A program made the translations under genes and the position numbers. Under the pieces are notes generated by a model. It saw only the letters and a program-made list of their open reading frames with translations. It did not search any database and was not told where the DNA came from. 64,000 nucleotides of DNA, from positions 1-64,000 of the forward strand of contig NZ_PNRF01000046.1 in the NCBI RefSeq assembly GCF_002879615.1, written 5' to 3'. Positions 15,183-25,189 of the stretch are shown here, in pieces (within the stretch, counting starts at the first letter, position 1; each line of letters begins with the position of its first letter). Source of the DNA: Billgrantia endophytica (GTDB taxonomy: Bacteria > Pseudomonadota > Gammaproteobacteria > Pseudomonadales > Halomonadaceae).

Positions 15183-16412
15183 TCAGCTGCGGTAGTCAGC
15201 GTTGATGCTGACATAATCGTGGGACAGGTCGGAGGTCCATACCGTCGCGCTCTCGGCGCCACGCCCCAAGTCGATGCGGATGGTGATCTCTTCCTCTTTC
15301 ATGATGCGACTGCCCGCCTCCTCGGTGTAACCGGCAGCGCGGCCGCCATGTTCCACCAGGCGTATGTCCCCCAGGTCGATGACGACCCGGTTGACGTCGA
15401 AGTCCTTCACCGGGGCACGCCCTACCGCAGCCAGTATACGGCCCCAGTTGGCATCGGAGGCGAACAACGCCGTCTTGACCAACGGTGAATGGGCCACGGT
15501 AAAGGCAACGTCCAGTGCTTCCTCCCGGCTTGCCGCAGCGTTGACCTGCAGGGTCACGAACTTGGTGGCACCTTCGCCGTCACGAATGATTGCCTGGGCC
15601 AATTCGGTCATGACCCGCTGCAGGCCGTTACGGAAAATGGCGACCTGCTCCTCGCTTGCCACGTCAGCGCCGCGGCCCGTTGCTATCAGTACGCAGGCGT
15701 CGTTGGTGGATGTATCGCCATCCACGGTAATGCAGTTGAAGGAGCGATCCACCGTTTCGTGCAGCAGCGATTCCAGCAGTGGCTGTTCGATAGCGGCATC
15801 GGTGGCCACGAAGGCCAGCATGGTGGCCATGTTGGGCTTGATCATGCCCGAGCCCTTGCCGATGCCGTTGATGGTGACCGTTTCATTCCCCATCTGCAGG
15901 GACACGCTGGCCCCCTTGGGACGGGTATCGGTCGTCAAGATGCCTTCGCCAGCCTGCAACCAGGCCTCGGCACCGTCGTTCAGAGACTCAAGCGCAGCCG
16001 GCAGTCCACCAAGCAGCCGCTGCATGGGCAACGGCTCGCCGATTACCCCGGTGGAAAACGGCAGGACACTGTCCTCGGCCACCCCGGTAAGGCGGGCCAG
16101 CTCACCACAGGTGTTCCGGGCATCCCGCAAGCCCACCTCACCCGTGCCGGCATTGGCGTTCCCGGTATTGATCACCAGGAAGCGAGCGGCCCCGTTGTGT
16201 TCGATGCAAGCGGCCAGATGGGCCTTTGCCACCGTGACCGGCGCTGCGCAGAAGGCGTTTCGGGTGAAACTACCCGCCACCCGCGCTCCCTGGGGAATTT
16301 CGATCACCACCAGATCACGCCGTCCAGGCGTCTTGATACCTGCCTTGGCGGAACCCAGGCGCAGTCCGTCTATCACCGGCATTGCCGGAAAGGGTGTTTC
16401 GCCCACTGCCAT
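15183..16412 (-). CDS. argJ: Bifunctional glutamate N-acetyltransferase/amino-acid acetyltransferase
   Basis: ArgJ transfers the acetyl group from N-acetylornithine to glutamate, recycling it in arginine synthesis; some forms also use acetyl-CoA. The 409-residue precursor contains the autocleavage site KPNMATML, with Thr197 the expected new N-terminal nucleophile of the beta chain, preceded by GIGKGSGMI. The ATG at 16412 has AGGAG upstream; the longer open frame lacks similarity. It lies 20 bp downstream of secA, a conserved pairing in Pseudomonas. Confidence 0.95.
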   Translation of the reverse strand: MAVGETPFPAMPVIDGLRLGSAKAGIKTPGRRDLVVIEIPQGARVAGSFTRNAFCAAPVTVAKAHLAACIEHNGAARFLVINTGNANAGTGEVGLRDARNTCGELARLTGVAEDSVLPFSTGVIGEPLPMQRLLGGLPAALESLNDGAEAWLQAGEGILTTDTRPKGASVSLQMGNETVTINGIGKGSGMIKPNMATMLAFVATDAAIEQPLLESLLHETVDRSFNCITVDGDTSTNDACVLIATGRGADVASEEQVAIFRNGLQRVMTELAQAIIRDGEGATKFVTLQVNAAASREEALDVAFTVAHSPLVKTALFASDANWGRILAAVGRAPVKDFDVNRVVIDLGDIRLVEHGGRAAGYTEEAGSRIMKEEEITIRIDLGRGAESATVWTSDLSHDYVSINADYRS

Positions 16413-16432
16413 CGTGTCGTCTCCTGTCCTGG

Positions 16433-19171
<2,739 letters not shown>

Positions 19172-19189
19172 GAAGCGTCCAATATCTGC

Positions 19190-19231
19190 GGGTAACAATC
19201 GACCGGCAGCAATGCGGTACAGGAGTCACCC
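19190..19231 (-). promoter_or_regulatory. Possible hairpin in the secA leader
   Basis: On the transcript, GGGUGAC (from 19231-19225) can pair with GUUACCC (19196-19190) with one G-U pair, enclosing 28 bases. It ends about 18 bases upstream of the secA start. A structure here could link secA initiation to translation of the upstream ORF, but its stability was not calculated. Confidence 0.3.
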
Positions 19232-19257
19232 ATTCCCACCGGCAAGCATCGATAGCA

Positions 19258-19635
19258 TCAGAAAAGTAGCCGTGCCGCGGGCGGGCCACGGCGGGTCAGG
19301 ACGTCATGGGCGGCAGCCCAGCGCGGACGGGATGTCACGGCTACCCGGCGCGGGCCAGAACGGGCCGACAGGGCCAGCGGTTGGCGTGGAGGCCAGTGGG
19401 GCAATGCTCGCCGGCGCGCCACATAGCGGCAGCGGGCGCGCATCAATGTCGGAGCGAGGATGCAGGTCTGCACGACTCGCTCAGCAAACCGCAGCGTCTC
19501 CGCCTGGCTCAGCCCAGCCGGCAGCAGGCAGCTGACCAACAAGCCGGCCAGCCACCAGCGCGAACACAGGCGGCGACGCGATGCCCCACCCTGCCTGGGC
19601 GAGGTAGCGAGGCCTGGAGGCTGAACGGTGGTCAT
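19258..19635 (-). CDS. Secreted ORF upstream of secA, candidate SecM-like arrest peptide
   Basis: A 125-residue protein I do not recognise. It has a basic N-region (RRRLCSR), a hydrophobic core WWLAGLLVSCLLPAG (27-41) and a plausible signal cleavage after Ala45 (SQA-ET). The mature part is very basic and Arg/Pro/Ala-rich, with few acidic residues. It ends HDVLTRRGPPAARLLF, with RGPP at 116-119, and Trp106 ten residues before it. E. coli SecM is a secreted protein encoded just upstream of secA whose C-terminal RAGP stalls ribosomes until its export; other arrest peptides end in RAPP or RAPG. Position, signal peptide with a long N-region, basic composition and RGPP all fit that model, but sequence similarity to SecM is not otherwise evident. 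A chance ORF in GC-rich DNA is possible. ATG at 19635 has GGGAG about 12 bases upstream. Confidence 0.5.
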   Translation of the reverse strand: MTTVQPPGLATSPRQGGASRRRLCSRWWLAGLLVSCLLPAGLSQAETLRFAERVVQTCILAPTLMRARCRYVARRRALPHWPPRQPLALSARSGPRRVAVTSRPRWAAAHDVLTRRGPPAARLLF

Positions 19636-19723
19636 GCTGTAGACGATCTCCCGAGCATGCTAGGCTTTGGCGACATCACGGGCGTAGCAGCAGGACAGCT
19701 GCCGCGGTCGCAATCGGCAACCT

Positions 19724-19739
19724 GCAGAAGGCCTTCTGC
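19724..19739. promoter_or_regulatory. 16-bp perfect palindrome between the dciA-like gene and the secA leader ORF
   Basis: GCAGAAGGCCTTCTGC is fully self-complementary and lies in the 120-bp divergent spacer, 17 bases before the dciA-like start. It could be an operator for either side; no known consensus was recognised. Confidence 0.4.
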
Positions 19740-19755
19740 CCCCGGGAATAAGCCC

Positions 19756-20217
19756 ATGAGTATAAAGGTTAAGCGTTCACGCGCACAGCCCATGTCTCGA
19801 CTGCTGAGCGGTGGCGGTGAGCTGGCCCCGCTGATGCGCACGGCGAAGCTGATCGCCCGCGCCCAGCAGCACCTGCGGGACCACCTGCCGGAAGAGGTGC
19901 GCGAGCACGTCCATGTCGGGGGTTTTCGCGAAGGGAAGCTGACGATTATCACCGACCGCGCCGTCTGGCTGACCTGGCTGCGCTATGAACGGGCGCGCCT
20001 GCTGGAATTGCTGCACCAGATGCCGGAATTCGCCGCCGTGACCGGGTTCAACCTCAAGGTACGCCCGGTGCGTCCTCTCAAGGTGCCGGATCGTCACGTC
20101 CGCAATCTGCCGGCACCGGCCGCCGACGAAATCGCCGCCTGCGCCGCCGGCACCGAGGACCCGCGACTCAAGCGCGCCCTGGAGCGGCTCGCATCGCACG
20201 CCCAGCCCCGCGAATGA
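19756..20217 (+). CDS. DUF721 protein, DciA-like
   Basis: A 153-residue protein of the DUF721/DciA family. After a basic N-terminal segment the core runs from about 20 to 115 with the family pattern of a helix followed by strands (GKLTIITDRAVWLTWLRYERARLLELL). DciA loads the replicative helicase DnaB in bacteria that lack DnaC, and it is found next to secA in Pseudomonas-type genomes. The C-terminal part is Pro/Ala-rich and probably disordered. I chose ATG at 19756 because the family region follows it; the open frame extends further upstream without similarity. Confidence 0.75.
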   Translation: MSIKVKRSRAQPMSRLLSGGGELAPLMRTAKLIARAQQHLRDHLPEEVREHVHVGGFREGKLTIITDRAVWLTWLRYERARLLELLHQMPEFAAVTGFNLKVRPVRPLKVPDRHVRNLPAPAADEIAACAAGTEDPRLKRALERLASHAQPRE

Positions 20218-20259
20218 CACTGGACCAGCTTGCGCGAGTGCCGGACTGCGCCGGCCGAC

Positions 20260-20520
20260 TCATTCCAACCGATAAACGACGCCGCCAACGTCGACTTCCT
20301 GGATATCGGCAAAGTCTACCGTCACGCCCTGGATATCACCCGGCGCCCCATCGTGTTCGGCGAGGGTCGTCTCGGGAATGACCTTGACCCCGGTGGCACC
20401 GACATGCTGCACACGGGCCGAAAAGCGCTTGCCGTCACGCTCTATCACCATTCGCTCACCAAACATGCAACGTCCCACCTGCTCGAGCAGCTCGGTATAA
20501 TCCACATGCTGAACGGTCAT
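20260..20520 (-). CDS. Small protein of unknown function, beta-rich
   Basis: An 86-residue soluble protein that I do not recognise. After a short helix (VDYTELLEQVGRC) the rest alternates hydrophobic and polar residues (ERMVIERDGKRFSARVQHVG, then VKVIPETT and VDFADIQEVDVGGVVYRLE), suggesting a small beta barrel. The ATG at 20520 follows AGGGAGAG; an upstream in-frame extension has no ribosome site. It is convergent with the dciA-like gene, 42 bp away. No functional context is apparent. Confidence 0.65.
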   Translation of the reverse strand: MTVQHVDYTELLEQVGRCMFGERMVIERDGKRFSARVQHVGATGVKVIPETTLAEHDGAPGDIQGVTVDFADIQEVDVGGVVYRLE

Positions 20521-20839
20521 CTCTCTACTCTCCCTGTATCGCTTGATCGGTCGTTCTACCTTTCCGACAATGTCCTTTCCCATGAATTCCACGGGCGTTA
20601 CTAGCGTAGCCCTTCAAACCGGCCCCTTCTAACCGGCGCTCTTTCCGTCGCCCACTTTTGACAGCCAACCTTCCACCAGCGCTCGCCGCTCTCCTGGGTG
20701 GGACTTCCCTCTGCGCGAGGCTATCCTGTAGCCGAGGGCGGAACAGGCGTCGTGGCCAATGGCTGAATCGAACCCGACGCTGGTTCATCCGCCCCCGGAT
20801 CTCGGCAGGCCAAGACACGTGAACTCCAGGAAATGCCTC
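20521..20839. other. Divergent spacer of 319 bp
   Basis: This non-coding stretch separates the 86-residue gene (minus) from the winged-helix gene (plus). It holds a TTGACA at 20658-20663 but no convincing -10 element at the right distance. No RNA gene or long dyad was seen. Confidence 0.6.
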
Positions 20840-21142
20840 ATGTCACTCAGCAAGACCCAATCCAGCTTCTATCGTCGCCTTTACCTCGCGCACCTGATCA
20901 GGACAGGCATCACCAGCGTGCCGGCCATCACCGCCACCACCGGGATGCCAAGGCGAACCGCCCAGGACACCCTGTCGGCCCTGGAAGAGCTGGATATTCA
21001 CTGTGAGTTCGAACGCGACGAGGGCGAGCGCCACAATATCGGCCGCTACGTCATTCGTGACTGGGGGCCCATCGACCCGGAGTGGGTGTCTACCCATGCC
21101 GACCGAATCCGCGAGGCTCTCGGCTACCCCGCCATGCCATGA
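20840..21142 (+). CDS. Small winged-helix-like regulator
   Basis: A 100-residue protein with an N-terminal helix-turn-helix pattern: FYRRLYLAHLIRTGITSVPAITATTGMPRRTAQDTLSAL gives helix, recognition-type helix and wing-like DIHCEF strand. It probably binds DNA, but the exact family is not certain. I chose ATG at 20840, with AGGA upstream, because the extra N-terminus in the open frame is Pro-rich without similarity. Its stop overlaps the start of the next gene (ATGA), so a regulator and a membrane-anchored hydrolase are co-translated. Confidence 0.65.
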   Translation: MSLSKTQSSFYRRLYLAHLIRTGITSVPAITATTGMPRRTAQDTLSALEELDIHCEFERDEGERHNIGRYVIRDWGPIDPEWVSTHADRIREALGYPAMP

Positions 21143-22197
21143 GCCGTCGTTTTCCGGCCTGTACAGCACCCTTGCCACGGCGTCATGTCGCGCTGCTTCT
21201 CGCAGTCGTGCTGCTGGTACTGGCGACCGGTTGCGCCAGCCGTGCCAACCTGCAGATACCTGGACCAGGCGCTGAAGAAGCCAGCTTTTCCTCCTATCAG
21301 GTGGTAGCGGATGATGGCTACCGGCTGCCCCTTCGCCACTGGCCCGCCAAGGGCGAACCCACCACGGTGGTATTGGCAGTGCACGGTTTCAATGACCATG
21401 CCGGCAGCTTCGGGGTGCTGGCCGGCGCCCTGTCGTCACAAGGTATCGAAGTCTATGCCTACGACCAGCGCGGGTTCGGCACTACCGAACAGCGCCGGCT
21501 TTGGCCTGACCACCAGCGGCTCAGCGATGACGTCACCATGGTCGCCAAGCTGCTTCGTGACCGTCATCCCGACACGCCGCTACACCTGGTCGGCAAGAGC
21601 ATGGGAGCCGCAATCGTCATCCTTGCCCTGACCGGCGATACCCCACCACCGGTCGACGGTAGCGTTCTGATCGCTCCCGCGATATGGGGGAAAGAGATCA
21701 TGCCCTGGTACCAGCGCCTGGGCTTGTGGGTAGGCGTTCGCCTGATGCCCCAGGTCTCCTTTTCCGCACGAACCACACGCCGGCTCGGCATAGAGCCGAC
21801 GGATGATGAGGAGATCATGCGTCAACTGGCCCGGGATCCCCTCCTTCTGCGCAGCGCCCGTATCGATACGCTGGACGGCTTGACCCAGACCATGGGCCTC
21901 GCCCTGGAGGCGTCAGGCTCCCTCCCCGGCCCAACGCTGATTCTCTACGGTGATGACGATCAGGTCATTCCCGCAGGAGCGCTCTGCACCCTGCTCGAAC
22001 GCTTGCCGGACCCGGCCACAGGCGCCGGCTGGCGAATGGCCCTCTATCCCGGGGGTTTCCATATGCTGACCCGCTACACCCGGCGGGAGCGTACCGAGGA
22101 GGATATTGCCGCCTGGCTGGTAGACCCGGCAGCCCCCCTCCCCTCCAGCAAGGAAGTGACACGCGACAAGGCCCGGAAGGCGCTGTGCAATGGTTGA
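21139..22197 (+). CDS. Membrane-anchored alpha/beta hydrolase, monoacylglycerol-lipase-like
   Basis: A 352-residue serine hydrolase. The N-terminus has a basic stretch, a hydrophobic segment (17-30) and Cys32 in LATGC, an imperfect lipobox (Ala at -3), so it may be a lipoprotein or a signal-anchored protein. The core shows VHGFNDHAG (oxyanion region), nucleophile Ser154 in GKSMG and a final GGFHML carrying the likely His, as in Hydrolase_4/monoglyceride lipases. Its substrate is unknown, probably a lipid ester in the periplasm. It overlaps the winged-helix gene by four bases and is followed by a hairpin shared with the convergent acyl-CoA dehydrogenase. Confidence 0.85.
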   Translation: MSRRFPACTAPLPRRHVALLLAVVLLVLATGCASRANLQIPGPGAEEASFSSYQVVADDGYRLPLRHWPAKGEPTTVVLAVHGFNDHAGSFGVLAGALSSQGIEVYAYDQRGFGTTEQRRLWPDHQRLSDDVTMVAKLLRDRHPDTPLHLVGKSMGAAIVILALTGDTPPPVDGSVLIAPAIWGKEIMPWYQRLGLWVGVRLMPQVSFSARTTRRLGIEPTDDEEIMRQLARDPLLLRSARIDTLDGLTQTMGLALEASGSLPGPTLILYGDDDQVIPAGALCTLLERLPDPATGAGWRMALYPGGFHMLTRYTRRERTEEDIAAWLVDPAAPLPSSKEVTRDKARKALCNG

Positions 22198-22207
22198 AGG
22201 AAGCGCG

Positions 22208-22235
22208 AAAAAAAGCGGCGGGCAAGGCCCGCCGC
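22208..22235 (-). terminator. Rho-independent terminator of the acyl-CoA dehydrogenase gene
   Basis: A perfect 9-bp GC stem (22215-22223 with 22227-22235) and a 3-base loop are followed, on the minus strand, by seven Ts (22214-22208). This is a textbook intrinsic terminator 45 bp after the stop at 22280. Confidence 0.9.
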
Positions 22236-22279
22236 GAACCACCGGTCAGACAACTGACCGAGAGAGATGCCTGGTCCGA

Positions 22280-24088
22280 TCAGATTTCGAAGCCGAGGCC
22301 GAAGTCTTCGGAAGAGAGAGCCATCAGCGGCGCCGCGCCGGCCTGGATCATGGCGGCGTGGGCCCGGGTGCGCGGCAGCAGCCGCTGGAAGTAGAATCGC
22401 GCGGTATTGATCTTGGCTTCATAGAAAGCGGCCTCGTCGGTACCTGCCGCCAGGGCCGCCTTGGCCTGCTTCACCGCGCGGGCAAAGAGGTAGGCCAGGG
22501 TGACGTAGCCGGAGTACATCAGGTAATCGACGCTGGCCGCACCGACTTCCTCACGATCCTGCATGGCCTTCATGCCCACACCCATCGTCAGCTCGCCCCA
22601 TTCGGCGTTGAGCTTGGCCAGCGGCCCGGTGAATTCGGCCAGTTCGCCATCCTCTTCCGCCTGACAGAACTTGTGGATCCGCTTGGTGAAGACCTTCAGT
22701 GTCTCGCCCTGGCTCATCAGCACCTTGCGACCCAGCAGGTCGAGGGCCTGGATGCCGGTCGTCCCTTCATAGAGGCGCGTGATGCGGGCATCGCGCACCA
22801 GTTGCTCCATGCCCCACTCCTTGATGAAGCCATGGCCACCAAAAATCTGGACGCCTTCGTTGGTGGATTCGAAGCCCACCTCGGTGAGGAATGCCTTGAC
22901 GATGGGCGTCAGCAGGCCCAGCAAGACGTCGGCCTGCTCGCGCTCGGCCGCATCCCGACCATGCTCGACGAGATCCAGCATCTGGGCGGTATAGAGCACC
23001 AGCATGCGACCGCCTTCCGCGAAGGCTTTCTGGGTCAGCAACATGCGACGCACGTCAGGATGGACGATGATCGGATCAGCGGGCTTCTCGGGCGCCTTGG
23101 GGCCGGATAGCGCACGCATCTGCAGGCGGTCCCTGGCGTAGGCGAGCGAATTCTGGAAGCTCGCCTCGGTCAGGCCCAGCCCTTGGATGCCGACGCCCAG
23201 GCGAGCGGCGTTCATCATGGTGAACATGCAGGCCAGACCCTTGTTCGGCGGCCCCACCAGATAGCCCCGTGAACTATCGAAGTTCATCACGCAGGTGGCG
23301 TTGCCGTGGATACCCATCTTGTGCTCGAGAGAGCCGCAGGAGACGCCGTTCCGCTCACCCGGGTTGCCATCGGTATCGGGCAGGAACTTCGGCACCACGA
23401 ACAGGGAGATACCCTTGGAACCCTCGGGTGCATCCGGCAGCTTCGCCAGGACCAGATGAACGATGTTCTCGGCCAGGTCATGGTCCCCGGCAGAAATGAA
23501 TATCTTGGTGCCCATGATGTCATAGGCGCCATCGGCCGTGGGTACGGCGCGGGTCTTGATCAGGCCCAGGTCGGTACCACAGTGCGGTTCGGTCAGGCAC
23601 ATCGTACCGGTCCACACGCCTTCGACCAGCTTGGTCAGGTAGGTGGCCTGCTGCTCTTCGGTGCCATGGTGGCGCAGTGCATCGGCAGCGCCATGGGAGA
23701 GCCCCGGATACATGCCCCAGGCCAGGTTGGTGGAGCAGACCATTTCATTGAGCACCATGGCCAAGGAGTGCGGCAGGCCCTGGCCGCCATGCTCAGGCGC
23801 TGCGGCCAGGCTCGGCCAACCACCCTCTACGTACTGCTCGTAGGCGGCCTTGAAACCCTTGGGCGCCTTGACCTCCCCGCCTTCGAGCAGGCACCCCTCC
23901 TGATCACCACTCTGGTTGAGCGGCAACAGCACCTCACGGGCGAAACGCGCGCCCTCTTCAAGAATGGCGGCAACCACGTCGGGCGAGGCTTCCTCACCGC
24001 CCGGCAGGCGGGCATAGTGGGCGGGGTAGTCCAGCATCTCGTCCATCACGAAGCGCAGGTCGCGCAGGGGGGCCTGATAGTCGGGCAT
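22280..24088 (-). CDS. Acyl-CoA dehydrogenase (DmdC/FadE5-type, with C-terminal domain)
   Basis: A 602-residue FAD enzyme that introduces the alpha-beta double bond in an acyl-CoA, the first step of beta-oxidation. It has the N-terminal domain, middle domain with TGTMCLTEPHCGTDLG and GTKIFISAGDHDL, a C-terminal helical domain with QIFGGHGFIKEW and RDARITRLYEGTTGIQ, and an additional C-terminal segment typical of the ~600-residue subfamily that includes DmdC. Chain-length preference cannot be read from sequence. Two dyads lie upstream: a PsrA-like box at 24132 and a CAAGCGCTTG palindrome at 24175. Confidence 0.92.
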   Translation of the reverse strand: MPDYQAPLRDLRFVMDEMLDYPAHYARLPGGEEASPDVVAAILEEGARFAREVLLPLNQSGDQEGCLLEGGEVKAPKGFKAAYEQYVEGGWPSLAAAPEHGGQGLPHSLAMVLNEMVCSTNLAWGMYPGLSHGAADALRHHGTEEQQATYLTKLVEGVWTGTMCLTEPHCGTDLGLIKTRAVPTADGAYDIMGTKIFISAGDHDLAENIVHLVLAKLPDAPEGSKGISLFVVPKFLPDTDGNPGERNGVSCGSLEHKMGIHGNATCVMNFDSSRGYLVGPPNKGLACMFTMMNAARLGVGIQGLGLTEASFQNSLAYARDRLQMRALSGPKAPEKPADPIIVHPDVRRMLLTQKAFAEGGRMLVLYTAQMLDLVEHGRDAAEREQADVLLGLLTPIVKAFLTEVGFESTNEGVQIFGGHGFIKEWGMEQLVRDARITRLYEGTTGIQALDLLGRKVLMSQGETLKVFTKRIHKFCQAEEDGELAEFTGPLAKLNAEWGELTMGVGMKAMQDREEVGAASVDYLMYSGYVTLAYLFARAVKQAKAALAAGTDEAAFYEAKINTARFYFQRLLPRTRAHAAMIQAGAAPLMALSSEDFGLGFEI

Positions 24089-24131
24089 CTCGATCTCCTG
24101 AAGTCGGTCGAATGAAAACGGCGACGGCAGC

Positions 24132-24151
24132 TTTCAAACATGTGTTTGAAA
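24132..24151. promoter_or_regulatory. PsrA-like operator upstream of the acyl-CoA dehydrogenase
   Basis: TTTCAAACATGTGTTTGAAA is an inverted repeat of 9-bp arms around TG, 44 bases upstream of the start at 24088. Its core CAAAC-N4-GTTTG matches the published PsrA consensus (G/C)AAAC-N2-4-GTTT(G/C). PsrA is a TetR-type fatty-acid sensor in gammaproteobacteria. Confidence 0.65.
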
Positions 24152-24174
24152 CTAGCCTGCAAGAGACCCGGAGT

Positions 24175-24184
24175 CAAGCGCTTG
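24175..24184. promoter_or_regulatory. CAAGCGCTTG palindrome, site 1
   Basis: A perfect 10-bp palindrome in the spacer upstream of the acyl-CoA dehydrogenase. The same core recurs at 26973 and, with one change, at 27654 next to a TetR gene. Confidence 0.55.
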
Positions 24185-24252
24185 TTTAATACCCGTTGCC
24201 GGGCCCTGCCAAAGGCGATGCGACGTATGCTTCAGGCCTGCCGCCCCGGCTG

Positions 24253-25020
24253 TCAATGCATCCGTATGCCGCCATCGAGGCGAATCACCTCGCCGTTCAG
24301 CATTGCGTTGGTGATGATCTGCTCCGCCAGACGAGCGAACTCATCCGGCTCACCCAGGCGCTTGGGGAATGGCACCGAGGCAGCCAGCGCCCTGGCGGCT
24401 TCATCGGGAATCTCGCTCATCATCGGTGTCTGGAAGACCCCGGGCGCAATGGACATGACACGGATGCCGTGACGCGACAGCTCCCGGGCCGCCGGCAGGC
24501 TCATGCCCACCACGCCGGCCTTCGAGGCGCTATAGGCGCACTGCCCCACCTGCCCGTCGAAGGCGGCAACCGAAGCGGTGTTGACGATCACGCCCCGTTC
24601 GCCATCCTCGCCAGGCTCGTTCCTGGCCATGGCGGCTGCAGCGAGTCGCATGACATTGAACGTGCCCACCAGGTTGATCTCCACGGTTCGCGCATAGGCG
24701 TCCAGGTCCGCGGGATTGCCCTCCCGGTCGACCAGCTTGGCCACGCTGACGATACCGGCACAGTGCACCACGCCGGCAAGGCCTCCCTCATCGCCCAACG
24801 CTACGGCAGCATCCACCGCCGCCTGCATGTCCTCGGCCGAGGTCACGTCGCCGCGCAGTGCGCGGGCGGCCTCGCCAAGCTTCTCGGCATGGGCCTCGAC
24901 GGCATCGCTGAGGTCGCACAGCACCACCCGGCCGCCACCGGCAACGAGGCGCTCGGCGGTGGCCGCCCCCAGTCCGGAAGCAGCGCCGGTGATCAGAAAA
25001 GTACGGTTCTTCACTTGCAT
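24253..25020 (-). CDS. Short-chain dehydrogenase, 3-hydroxyacyl-CoA dehydrogenase (HSD17B10-like)
   Basis: A 255-residue classical SDR. It has the cofactor motif TGAASGLG (11-18) with Asp in VVLCDLSD, which favours NAD, the NAG-like HCAGI, the catalytic Ser region VNTASVAAFDG, and YSASK. The sequence resembles type-II 3-hydroxyacyl-CoA dehydrogenases that oxidise 3-hydroxyacyl-CoA, which suits the flanking acyl-CoA dehydrogenase, synthetase and thiolase. The ATG at 25020 is preceded by a degenerate CAAA/TTTG dyad (25023-25038). An alternative substrate cannot be excluded. Confidence 0.88.
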   Translation of the reverse strand: MQVKNRTFLITGAASGLGAATAERLVAGGGRVVLCDLSDAVEAHAEKLGEAARALRGDVTSAEDMQAAVDAAVALGDEGGLAGVVHCAGIVSVAKLVDREGNPADLDAYARTVEINLVGTFNVMRLAAAAMARNEPGEDGERGVIVNTASVAAFDGQVGQCAYSASKAGVVGMSLPAARELSRHGIRVMSIAPGVFQTPMMSEIPDEAARALAASVPFPKRLGEPDEFARLAEQIITNAMLNGEVIRLDGGIRMH

Positions 25021-25189
25021 ATCAAATTCCCGAGTTTGAATGGCTGAGGTGCTCGAGGCTGCTCCGACGACAGGACCAAGAGGGGCGCTGTAAACCCATC
25101 CCTGGGCGCTACTGATGCCATCCCTGGCATAAGCCCCCCCTATGCCCTGCCCCCGGTGTCTCTCGCTTCAGGTACCTGTACTGCAACTG

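Noticed and set aside
24188..24252. A further gene between the SDR and the acyl-CoA dehydrogenase
   Set aside because: Short plus-strand frames start inside the PsrA-like box and have no ribosome site; non-coding spacer is more likely.
25115..25130. ATGCCA-TCCC-TGGCAT hairpin as a terminator of the acyl-CoA synthetase
   Set aside because: Only six pairs and no U-run on the minus strand; left uncalled.
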